A DNA stretch of 32,809 nt from assembly GCA_001805615.1 (NCBI GenBank), contig MHGP01000032.1:1-32809 (forward strand). The letters are read 5' to 3'. A model generated the notes under the pieces. It was not told the origin of the DNA, did no database searches, and saw only the letters and a program-made list of their open reading frames with translations. The DNA is from Omnitrophica WOR_2 bacterium RIFCSPHIGHO2_02_FULL_48_11. Lineage in GTDB: Bacteria > Omnitrophota > Gorgyraeia > Zapsychrales > GWA2-47-8. Shown here piece after piece: positions 16,483 through 23,565 of this stretch (its first letter is position 1; each line of letters begins with the position of its first letter). A program made the position numbers and the translations under genes.

Positions 16483-17179
16483 AGAGGGCGACCAGCAAGA
16501 CGGACAAACAGATCAATTGAAAAATGCTTAAACCAAAAAATAATATCTGGTGATCGGCGCGAAAGAATTCGATCATAAAGCGCTGCAGCGAGGCCAAAAT
16601 TAAATACAAAATAAAAACGCGGCCGGAAATTTTATTGAGCCGCTGATATTTCTTTAAGACAAAAAATATTAACACCAGTCCCAGCGCATCATACAACTGG
16701 GTCGGGTGCAGACTGGCCTGATGGACCGGAAAATATATTCCCCAGGCCAAAGGTTTTCCATAACAGCATCCGTTTAAAAAACACCCCAGCCGGCCGATGG
16801 CCTGACCCAAGGCCACATACGGGGCGATGATGTCCAAAAAGGGCGCCAGCGGCAACTTTTGTTTTCTGATATAGACCAGCGCCGCGACCGTTCCGGCGAT
16901 GAGACTGCCCTGCCACGCCAACCCTCCCTTTTGCAGCATCACGATTTCCAAAGGATCACGGACAAAATAATCAAGATTCAGCAGAATAAAAAATAACCGC
17001 GCCCCGGCGATCCCACTCAGCACAACCCAAAAAACAAAATCAAAGATCTTCTCCGAGGAGATCCCCAGCGACCGTGCATCGCGGCTCAAAAGGAACACAC
17101 AGACCATGACCGCAACGGCCATCATCAGGCCATACGAATAAATTGTGACGGGCCCTATTTTTAAAATAATGGGAAACAT
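16451..17179 (-). CDS. lgt: Prolipoprotein diacylglyceryl transferase
   Basis: Lgt attaches diacylglycerol to the lipobox cysteine of prolipoproteins, the first step of lipoprotein maturation, in the inner membrane. The 242-residue protein has about seven hydrophobic helices. Family motifs: SYGLMMA near residue 15, GIAGARLFFILLN, GGLAWQGSLIAG, the signature GQAIGRLGCFLNGCCYG, HPTQLYDALG and FRADHQ. It is slightly shorter than E. coli Lgt (291), mostly at the C-terminus. It begins 4 bases after lspA, whose product acts next in the same pathway, so the two enzymes are probably co-translated. Confidence 0.95.
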   Translation of the reverse strand: MFPIILKIGPVTIYSYGLMMAVAVMVCVFLLSRDARSLGISSEKIFDFVFWVVLSGIAGARLFFILLNLDYFVRDPLEIVMLQKGGLAWQGSLIAGTVAALVYIRKQKLPLAPFLDIIAPYVALGQAIGRLGCFLNGCCYGKPLAWGIYFPVHQASLHPTQLYDALGLVLIFFVLKKYQRLNKISGRVFILYLILASLQRFMIEFFRADHQILFFGLSIFQLICLSVLLVALYANACLKSRS

Positions 17180-17183
17180 GATT

Positions 17184-17663
17184 TTATTTCGCTGACAATC
17201 TGAGACATTTCACCGCGATGATACACGCCCCGACCGTGATGGCGCTGTCGGCGATGTTAAAAACCGGCCAGACACGCAGATCAATAAAATCGATCACATA
17301 GCCATACGCGATCCGGTCGATAAGATTTCCGATAGCTCCCCCCAGGATCAGGGAAAAACCGCCGATATACAGCCGACTCAATTCTTTATTGTTGCGGTAA
17401 TAAAAAATATTGAAAACCAAAAGGATCACCGCGATAATCGGGATAATGATAAACACGATCCCGTGATTTTTGAACAAACCGAACGCGATACCGGTATTGT
17501 GTACCAGGGTCATATGGATGACATTGCGAATGAGAGGAAGGCTTTCTCCCAGAGAAAGCAAATCAGAAAAGAAAATCTTGGTGACACGGTCCGCCAAAAC
17601 AATGGTGGCGACGGTGAAGAGGGAAAGAAAAATGTCGACGTGAGATCGGCTAAGACCTCTCAT
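17184..17663 (-). CDS. lspA: Lipoprotein signal peptidase (signal peptidase II)
   Basis: LspA cleaves the signal peptide of diacylglyceryl-modified prolipoproteins in the inner membrane. The 159-residue protein has four hydrophobic helices and both catalytic Asp motifs: GAIGNLIDRIAYGYVIDFID and FNIADSAITVG. VHNTGIAFGLF is the conserved N-terminal segment. The start ATG is followed by MRGLSRSHVDIFLSLF, of plausible length. It lies 20 bases after the dksA-like gene and 4 bases before lgt. Placement downstream of ileS matches the widespread ileS-lspA linkage, here with a dksA-like gene between. Confidence 0.96.
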   Translation of the reverse strand: MRGLSRSHVDIFLSLFTVATIVLADRVTKIFFSDLLSLGESLPLIRNVIHMTLVHNTGIAFGLFKNHGIVFIIIPIIAVILLVFNIFYYRNNKELSRLYIGGFSLILGGAIGNLIDRIAYGYVIDFIDLRVWPVFNIADSAITVGACIIAVKCLRLSAK

Positions 17664-17682
17664 GGAATGATACGGAAGAAAT

Positions 17683-18081
17683 TTATATTCTTCTTCCGCC
17701 TCCGTTTTCCATTTTTTCCTGACATTTCAGGCAGTATTCTGTGTAGGGGATGGCTTTCAGGCGTGCCGCCGGGATAGATTTTTTGCATCCCGTGCAATGG
17801 CCGTAATGTTTGTCGTGAATGCGCTTTAAGGCTGCCTCGAGACGGCTGAGCAATTCACGATCATTGGAAGCAAGTCCGAGATTAAATTCGCGGTCATACA
17901 TATCGGTGGCCACGTCCGCCATATGCAGGGCATGACTGGAGACATCCACCGAAGAATCCTTCGCCGAACCGGATTCGGCGGAAGTCATATTTTTAATATC
18001 ATGAAGGATATTCTCCTTCATTTTAAGGATCAATTTGCGGTAACCTTCGAGCTGTTTCTTATCCATTTTCTTATCTGGCAT
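17683..18081 (-). CDS. DksA/TraR-family C4 zinc-finger regulator
   Basis: A 132-residue protein with an N-terminal coiled-coil region (about 5-90) and a C-terminal zinc finger: CTGC, 17 residues, CLKC, the exact spacing of DksA. DksA-family proteins enter the RNA polymerase secondary channel and alter initiation with or without ppGpp. The acidic tip of the coiled coil is present in general form (DSSVDVSS to MADVATDMYDREF), but I cannot align the functional DxxDxA motif with certainty. AAGGAGA lies about nine bases before the ATG. Between ileS and lspA it could report on translation or stress status. DksA itself and a short TraR-like paralogue are both possible. Confidence 0.9.
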   Translation of the reverse strand: MPDKKMDKKQLEGYRKLILKMKENILHDIKNMTSAESGSAKDSSVDVSSHALHMADVATDMYDREFNLGLASNDRELLSRLEAALKRIHDKHYGHCTGCKKSIPAARLKAIPYTEYCLKCQEKMENGGGRRI

Positions 18082-18110
18082 GACGCTGTTGTCTCCTTTA
18101 CTAAAATTAC

Positions 18111-18187
18111 AAGGTCACACGTCACACGGTCACATGTAAAAACTAAAAACTTGGAAACAACTTGTGACTTTGTGACATTGTGACTTT
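18111..18187. repeat. GTCAC/GTGAC palindromic element, copy A
   Basis: Left arm: GTCAC at 18114, 18121 and 18129. Right arm: GTGAC at 18164, 18172 and 18180. Units are 7-8 bp apart. The two 27-base arms pair almost fully with one bulge around an AT-rich loop of about 23 bases. It sits in the ileS to dksA gap, and its right arm abuts the ileS stop codon. Two further copies lie at 21005-21083 and 22756-22834. Confidence 0.85.
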
Positions 18188-20997
18188 TAGACCTTTATAA
18201 ATTCCTTCACCACCGACGCACATCGATCACATAAACTGGGGTGATCCGGATCGAAACCTAGGATGCGGTAATTCCAGCACCGCTGGCATTTCTCGCCTTC
18301 GGCGCGTTCGATCTGAACTTCTGTTTTAGAAAAATTCTCGCTCAACGCATTCTGAACCGCCTTAACCTCAACCACTGCCACTTGCGAAACAATAAATACC
18401 GCAGGCAAATCTTTCTCAAAATCTTTTAAATATTTTAAATCCCGGTCACTGGCGGTCTTAAAAACAATTTTGGCTTCCAAAGAGCTCCCAATCTTCCCTT
18501 CCTGACGTTTATTTTCCAAGGCCTTCGATACAAAGGGACGCAACTCAGACAAAAGCTTGAATTGATCTTCAATTCTAGGATTGATCCATTCTCCCGGGAC
18601 CTTCAACCATTCCAAAACATGCACGCTGGCTGCCGCACGACTCTCGCGATCCTTGGGCATCATGGTAAATATCTCTTCTGCCGTAAAGGTAAGGACCGGA
18701 GCGGTGATTCTCACTAAATTATTTAGGATATGATAAAGAACCGTCTGTGCAGAGCGTCTTTCTTTGGATTTAGTTGGTGAAGTATACAGCCGATCTTTTA
18801 GGATGTCAAGGTAAAAACTGGACATGTCTTCGTTACAGAACGCATAAATCGAACGGTACACCTTATCAAATTCATAAGCGTTGTAAGCGTCCTGCACCGT
18901 CTGTAAAAGTGCGGCCAAACGCTGCAAGGCCCAGCGGTCTATGTCGAGCATTTGACCGTACGCGGCCTGATCCTGGTCAGGATCAAAGTCGTGGAGATTG
19001 CCCAAGAGGTAGCGCGCAGTGTTGCGGATCTTGCGGTAAGAGTCGATCATGCGATCCAGGATCTCTTTGGAGACCCGTACATCATCATTGTAATTGCTGG
19101 CCGCGACCCACAGACGTAAAATATCCGCGCCGCTGGTTTTGATCACATCCTGCGGAGCCACGACGTTGCCCAACGACTTGGACATCTTGCGGCCCTGGCC
19201 ATCGACGACAAATCCATGCGTTAAAACACTTTTAAAAGGCGCCTTCCCTTCCAGCGCCACTGCCGGAATAATCGAAGACTGAAACCAGCCGCGGTGCTGG
19301 TCCGATCCTTCCAGATACATTTCAATGGGAAGGTCTTTTTTCAGCATTGCTTTCACCACGGCCTGATGACTCACCCCGGAATCGAACCAAACATCTAGAA
19401 TGTCATGAGTCTTTTCAAAATTGGCTTGCTTGCAATCGGGACAAACAAATCCTTTGGGAAGAATATCTTTAACATCTTTGGCAAACCACGCGTCGCTTCC
19501 CTCTTTTTTCACGATCTCGGCAAAATGTTCGATCACCGAAACAAAAAGTTTGGGCTCGCCGTTACAACCCTGACAGGCCAGCGCCGGGATCGGCACGCCC
19601 CAATGCCGCTGACGCGACAAACACCAGTCTGGACGCAAACTCACCATCGCGGCGATCCGTTCTTGACCGGCTTCCGGGATCCACTGCACATCGCGCTTGA
19701 TAATTTCCTGCAACTTGTTACGCAAATGATCATGGTCAATATTTAAAAACCACTGTTTGGTGGCACGAAAGATGATCGGCTTCTTGCAGCGCCAGCAATG
19801 CGGATAGGAGTGAGTAATATTTTCACTATAGAAAAGAGTTCCGCGCGCTTGTAAATTCTCAATAATCTTTTCATTAGCTTTGAAAACATGCTGACCGGCA
19901 AATTCGCCAGCCTGATCGGTAAATATTCCACGGTCATTAACCGGCATTCTGATAGGCAAACTGTTTGCTAGACCGGCCTTAAAATCATCCTGCCCATGTC
20001 CCGGTGCGGTGTGGACCAATCCCGTACCGTCTTCTTTGGTAACATAATCAACCGTGATCACTCGATAGCTTCCCATCATGCTAAATGGAGAAGTATAATT
20101 TATATTTTTTAACTCATTCCCCTTAAATCCCGCAATAACTTTATAATCCGTGACCGTGCCTTTGGCTAAAACTTTTTCTACCAGAGAACCCTCTATAATT
20201 AAAATTTCACGCCCGATATCCACCAACCTATAATCATAATCCGGATGCACCGCCACTGCCACATTCGCCAAAAGGGTCCAGGGAGTCGTGGTCCAGATCA
20301 AAAGATAAACATCTTTGCCCGAAGGCAAGCCCTTGATGGCCTGCGGATTATTGACTTTGAATTTCACATACACCGACGGAGACGTGTGATCTTCGTATTC
20401 CACTTCCGCCTCGGCAAGTGCGGTCTCGCAATTCGGGCACCAGTTGACCGGCTTGAGCCCGCGGTAGACATAACCTTTCTTGGTCAACTCGGCAAAAGAT
20501 TTTAGGATCCAATATTCATAATCCGGCGCGAGCGTTAAATACGGATGCTCCCAATCGCCGAACACCCCGAGGCGTTTAAATTCTTCACGCTGGATCCCCA
20601 CGTACTGCATCGCGTAGTCGTGGGCCTTCTTGCGAAAATCCACCGTGTCGACTTCGGTCTTATGTTTTTTCAATTCCTTAAAAAGCTGGTGCTCGATCGG
20701 CAGACCGTGGCAATCCCAGCCGGGAACATAATAACTGTCGAATCCCTGCATGGTTTTCATCTTAACAATGACGTCTTTCAAAATTTTATTGAGGGCATGG
20801 CCGATGTGAATGTTGCCGTTGGCGTACGGCGGGCCGTCGTGCAGCAAGAATTGTTTTTTCCCTTTGGATTTGGCGCGGATGGCGGGATAAAGCCCGGCGG
20901 TTTCCCAATGTTTGAGCAGGGCAGGTTCTTTTTCAGCCAAACCCGCCTTCATCGAAAAATCCGTCTGAGGTAAATTGATGGTTTTTTGATAATCCAT
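18187..20997 (-). CDS. ileS: Isoleucyl-tRNA synthetase
   Basis: IleS charges tRNA-Ile in the cytoplasm. With the ATG at 20997 it is 936 residues, close to the usual bacterial length, starting MDYQKTINLPQTDFSMKAGL, the standard family N-terminus. A GTG at 21009 would add four residues but lies inside palindrome copy B, so I prefer the ATG. Motifs: HIGH at 64-67 in DGPPYANGNIHIGHALNK, the editing domain segment GTGLVHTAPGHGQDDF, KMSKS in GQGRKMSKSLGN, and a C-terminal zinc ribbon (CQRC, then CDRC about 17 residues later) typical of the bacterial type-1 enzyme. There is no AGGAGG; a GGTGA word from the repeat lies about ten bases upstream of the ATG. Confidence 0.97.
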   Translation of the reverse strand: MDYQKTINLPQTDFSMKAGLAEKEPALLKHWETAGLYPAIRAKSKGKKQFLLHDGPPYANGNIHIGHALNKILKDVIVKMKTMQGFDSYYVPGWDCHGLPIEHQLFKELKKHKTEVDTVDFRKKAHDYAMQYVGIQREEFKRLGVFGDWEHPYLTLAPDYEYWILKSFAELTKKGYVYRGLKPVNWCPNCETALAEAEVEYEDHTSPSVYVKFKVNNPQAIKGLPSGKDVYLLIWTTTPWTLLANVAVAVHPDYDYRLVDIGREILIIEGSLVEKVLAKGTVTDYKVIAGFKGNELKNINYTSPFSMMGSYRVITVDYVTKEDGTGLVHTAPGHGQDDFKAGLANSLPIRMPVNDRGIFTDQAGEFAGQHVFKANEKIIENLQARGTLFYSENITHSYPHCWRCKKPIIFRATKQWFLNIDHDHLRNKLQEIIKRDVQWIPEAGQERIAAMVSLRPDWCLSRQRHWGVPIPALACQGCNGEPKLFVSVIEHFAEIVKKEGSDAWFAKDVKDILPKGFVCPDCKQANFEKTHDILDVWFDSGVSHQAVVKAMLKKDLPIEMYLEGSDQHRGWFQSSIIPAVALEGKAPFKSVLTHGFVVDGQGRKMSKSLGNVVAPQDVIKTSGADILRLWVAASNYNDDVRVSKEILDRMIDSYRKIRNTARYLLGNLHDFDPDQDQAAYGQMLDIDRWALQRLAALLQTVQDAYNAYEFDKVYRSIYAFCNEDMSSFYLDILKDRLYTSPTKSKERRSAQTVLYHILNNLVRITAPVLTFTAEEIFTMMPKDRESRAAASVHVLEWLKVPGEWINPRIEDQFKLLSELRPFVSKALENKRQEGKIGSSLEAKIVFKTASDRDLKYLKDFEKDLPAVFIVSQVAVVEVKAVQNALSENFSKTEVQIERAEGEKCQRCWNYRILGFDPDHPSLCDRCASVVKEFIKV

Positions 20998-21004
20998 GAA
21001 CAAC

Positions 21005-21083
21005 GTCACCAGGTCACCCAGTCACCCGGTCACCAGTCGTTTCAAGTTTACACTTGTGACTTGGTGACTGATGACTTAGTGAC
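21005..21083. repeat. GTCAC/GTGAC palindromic element, copy B
   Basis: Left arm: GTCAC at 21005, 21013, 21021 and 21029, an exact 8-bp period. Right arm: GTGAC at 21056 and 21064, a degenerate ATGAC at 21071, then GTGAC at 21079. The loop is about 22 bases. The element fills the gap between the mtnP stop (21084) and the ileS start (20997), leaving almost no other intergenic sequence. Confidence 0.85.
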
Positions 21084-21944
21084 TTATTTAATATATTTCC
21101 CGATCAAAATTTCTAATTCTTTTTTCTTCTGTTCCGGGATCGCTTTAGGATCGGTAATGAGCGCGAACTGCAGTGCCCCTTGCGCGCTAAAACTTTTTAA
21201 CTTGCCGATTTCCGGAATGGCTAATTTCAAAATCTTTTTGGCATTCTCGATGTTCTGATTCAAATTGGCAATGATCATCTCCAGGGTGACGGAATCATGG
21301 CTCGGATGCCAGCAATCGTAATCAGTGACTGCCGCCAGCGTGGCGTATGAAATCTCCGCCTCCCGCGCCAACTTGGCCTCCACAATATTCGTCATGCCGA
21401 TAATATCCATCCCCCAGCTGCGGTACAGATTGGACTCAGCCTTCGTTGAGAACTGCGGGCCTTCCATATTGATGTACGTTCCGCCGTTATGCACCGTGAC
21501 CCCGGCTTTCTTTGCCGCTTCCACCAGGATCTTTTGCAGTTCCGGAGAGACCGGATCGGCAAACGCCACATGCGCGACAAGCCCGCCGCCAAAAAATGTT
21601 GATTCGCGGGCATGATTGGTGCGGTCGACAAATTGATCCGGCACCACAAAATCCATCGGTTTCAATTCTTCTTTCAAACTCCCGCAGGCGGAAACCGAGA
21701 GGATCGCATCCACGCCTAATTTTTTCATGCCAAAAATATTCGCGCGGTAATTGATCTCCGTCGGTGAAATCTTGTGCCCTTTGCCATGCCGCGGCAGAAA
21801 AACAACATCAATCCCCGAAATTTTTCCTTGGATATAATTCCCCGAAGGGACACCAAAAGGGGTCAGGATCGAAATCTCTTCCACCTTCTCAATTCCTTCA
21901 ATCTGATACAAGCCGCTACCGCCGATAATCCCGACTTTAGGCAT
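21084..21944 (-). CDS. mtnP: S-methyl-5'-thioadenosine phosphorylase
   Basis: MtnP splits methylthioadenosine with phosphate into adenine and 5-methylthioribose-1-phosphate for methionine salvage. The 286-residue protein begins with MPKVGIIGGSGLYQIEGIEK and has PRHGKGHKISPTEINYRANI (phosphate and substrate binding), VSACGSLKEEL, MEGPQFSTKAES, GMTNIVEAKLAREAEI and TDYDCW, all diagnostic of the MTAP branch of trimeric nucleoside phosphorylases. AAGGAG precedes the ATG. It starts 14 bases after proC. The closely related purine nucleoside phosphorylase is the main alternative; GGSGLY, the MEGPQFST run and TDYDCW favour MTAP. Confidence 0.95.
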   Translation of the reverse strand: MPKVGIIGGSGLYQIEGIEKVEEISILTPFGVPSGNYIQGKISGIDVVFLPRHGKGHKISPTEINYRANIFGMKKLGVDAILSVSACGSLKEELKPMDFVVPDQFVDRTNHARESTFFGGGLVAHVAFADPVSPELQKILVEAAKKAGVTVHNGGTYINMEGPQFSTKAESNLYRSWGMDIIGMTNIVEAKLAREAEISYATLAAVTDYDCWHPSHDSVTLEMIIANLNQNIENAKKILKLAIPEIGKLKSFSAQGALQFALITDPKAIPEQKKKELEILIGKYIK

Positions 21945-21958
21945 GACAGGATCTCCTT

Positions 21959-22744
21959 TTATTTCTTGGAAAGTTTTCCGGCTCTTTTCTTTGCAGCCAT
22001 GGCCGCTTCTTTGATGATATTCTGAAATTTTTTAGCAAAAAAAACTTTCATGGCTGCTTCGGTTGTTCCGCCTTTAGAAGTCACTTTCGCACGAAGTGTT
22101 TGTGCATCATCCTTAGATCCTAGCAAGTGAAAAACACTGCCCAGGAGCGTGCCGTAAGACAATATTTTGGCGGTCGCTTTATCCAGACCCAAGGACTCGG
22201 CAGCCTTTTGTAGGCTTTCTTCAAAAAGAAAAACATAGGCCGGGCCGCTGCCGGAGATGGCCGTAACCGCATCCATATTTTTTTCTTGAACGATAACGGT
22301 TGTTCCGATCTTATTAAAAATATCACGCGCCAGCCGAACATCCGCCGGTGCCGCATACTTTCCCTTACAGATAGCGGTCACACCTTGTCCGATCTGCGCG
22401 TTAAGATTGGGCATAGTCCGGATGACCTTAGTCCCATTTCCCAGCCTCTTCTCTATATAAGACGTCGTAATGCCGGCCGCGATCGAGATGACCAGCTTCT
22501 TTCGGACCAAGGCACTCATGCACTCCAGGACGCCCTCGATATCCTGCGGTTTAACCGCGACGATCACGATATCGCTTTTTTTAAGCGCGCTCCCAAAGTC
22601 GGCAGGAGTAATCTTGTATGTACGGCGCAGATAATTGGCCCGCTGCGGATTTTGTTCGCAGACAAGAACCTTAAAATTCTTGCGAACGCGCTCCAGGATC
22701 GCGGTCCCCATGTTTCCGCCGCCTATGATAGAGATAGTAGTCAT
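21959..22744 (-). CDS. proC: Pyrroline-5-carboxylate reductase
   Basis: ProC reduces pyrroline-5-carboxylate to proline with NAD(P)H, the last step of proline synthesis. The N-terminal Rossmann motif is SIIGGGNMGTAIL; the conserved AVKPQDIEGVL follows (about 66-76), then SIAAGITTSYIEKRL, RTMPNLNAQIGQG, the signature AISGSGPAYVFLFEESLQKA, and KVTSKGGTTEAAMKVF near the C-terminus. Length of 261 residues is typical. No Shine-Dalgarno is visible: palindrome copy C ends a few bases before the AT-rich sequence preceding the ATG. Follows yggS, a common and conserved yggS-proC linkage. Confidence 0.96.
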   Translation of the reverse strand: MTTISIIGGGNMGTAILERVRKNFKVLVCEQNPQRANYLRRTYKITPADFGSALKKSDIVIVAVKPQDIEGVLECMSALVRKKLVISIAAGITTSYIEKRLGNGTKVIRTMPNLNAQIGQGVTAICKGKYAAPADVRLARDIFNKIGTTVIVQEKNMDAVTAISGSGPAYVFLFEESLQKAAESLGLDKATAKILSYGTLLGSVFHLLGSKDDAQTLRAKVTSKGGTTEAAMKVFFAKKFQNIIKEAAMAAKKRAGKLSKK

Positions 22745-22755
22745 ATTTTTTTAAA

Positions 22756-22834
22756 GTCACAATGTCACACGTCACAACGTCACCCGAAAAAATTTAAAAC
22801 CACTGGTGACCTAGTGACCCTGTGACTTGGTGAC
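22756..22834. repeat. GTCAC/GTGAC palindromic element, copy C
   Basis: Left arm: GTCAC at 22756, 22764, 22771 and 22779. Right arm: GTGAC at 22806, 22814, 22822 and 22830, an exact 8-bp period. The loop is about 22 bases and AT-rich. It fills the gap between yggS and proC and is flanked on the plus strand by a T6 run just beyond the right arm. Confidence 0.85.
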
Positions 22835-22840
22835 ATTTTT

Positions 22841-23530
22841 TCATGCAAATATCGCCCGTCCGATGCGTATCATATTCGACCCTTCTTCGAGGGCGATCTC
22901 AAAATCTTCGGTCATCCCCATAGACAAATATTGCATCTTTACATTCGGTAAGCCTTGAAATTTTTTGGCTGCTGCGTCGCGGATCTCGCGCAATTGTTTA
23001 AAACAGGCCCGGACGATATTTTTATCGTCGACAAACGGTGCCATGGTCATCAGACCTAAGATCCTGATCCGCTTTAATTTTGCGATCTCTGCCACCAGCG
23101 CCAAGGCCTCGGCTGGGTCTGTTCCAAATTTTTGTTCTTCTCCCGAAGTCTTCACCTGCACCAAAATATCCGCGGCACGGCCCAATTTTTCCGCCTGTTT
23201 GTCGATCTCCTGCGCGAGCTTCAGACTGTCCACCGATTGGATCAAATCGCACACCTTTAAAGTATCTTTAACCTTATTCGTCTGCAGGTGTCCGATCAAA
23301 TGGCAGGTGATCTGAGGATATTTCTTCTTCAATTCCGGAAACTTCTTTTGAGCTTCCTGAACCTTGTTCTCGGCAATATGAGTGATCCCCGCCTGAATAG
23401 CGGCTTTTATCTTTTCGGTCGGCGCGAACTTGGTCACACCGATGAGGATGATTTCGCTGGGATTCCGTCCTAACCGCTTGCAAACAGAGGAGATTTTGCC
23501 CTGAATTTCGGAAATTCTTGCAGAAATCAT
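22841..23530 (-). CDS. yggS: YggS/PROSC-family PLP-binding homeostasis protein
   Basis: A PLP-binding protein that helps maintain vitamin B6 and amino-acid homeostasis; it has no known catalytic reaction. The TIM-barrel-like domain holds the PLP lysine in IGVTKFAP, AENKVQEAQKKFPEL, CHLIGHLQTNK, SVDSLKLAQEI, VQVKTSGEEQKFG, LGLMTMAP and the closing SMGMTEDFEIALEEGSNMIRIGRAIF. I choose the ATG at 23530 (229 residues). A TTG at 23548 would add six residues (ending in CYFSP) but lies within a predicted promoter -10 region. There is no Shine-Dalgarno, which fits a leaderless start. Downstream is proC, the typical neighbour. Confidence 0.95.
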   Translation of the reverse strand: MISARISEIQGKISSVCKRLGRNPSEIILIGVTKFAPTEKIKAAIQAGITHIAENKVQEAQKKFPELKKKYPQITCHLIGHLQTNKVKDTLKVCDLIQSVDSLKLAQEIDKQAEKLGRAADILVQVKTSGEEQKFGTDPAEALALVAEIAKLKRIRILGLMTMAPFVDDKNIVRACFKQLREIRDAAAKKFQGLPNVKMQYLSMGMTEDFEIALEEGSNMIRIGRAIFA

Positions 23531-23536
23531 TGGGCT

Positions 23537-23565
23537 AAAATAGCACAAAAGGGTTGGATAGTCAA
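23537..23565 (-). promoter_or_regulatory. Candidate promoter for yggS, possibly giving a leaderless mRNA
   Basis: The minus strand has TTGACT (23560-23565), exactly 17 bp, then TATTTT (23537-23542) with an extended -10 TG. The -35 starts directly after the addB-like TGA stop. The expected start point, about seven bases beyond the -10, coincides with the yggS ATG at 23530, which has no ribosome-binding site. Confidence 0.5.

Noticed and set aside
20998-21009. GTG start adding four residues to IleS
   Set aside because: It lies within palindrome copy B, and the family N-terminus begins at the internal ATG (MDYQKTINLP).
18111-22834. GTCAC arrays as CRISPR or tandem satellite
   Set aside because: Units are 5 bp with 2-3 bp spacers and occur as inverted arms, not as 23-40 bp direct repeats with unique spacers; no cas genes are present.
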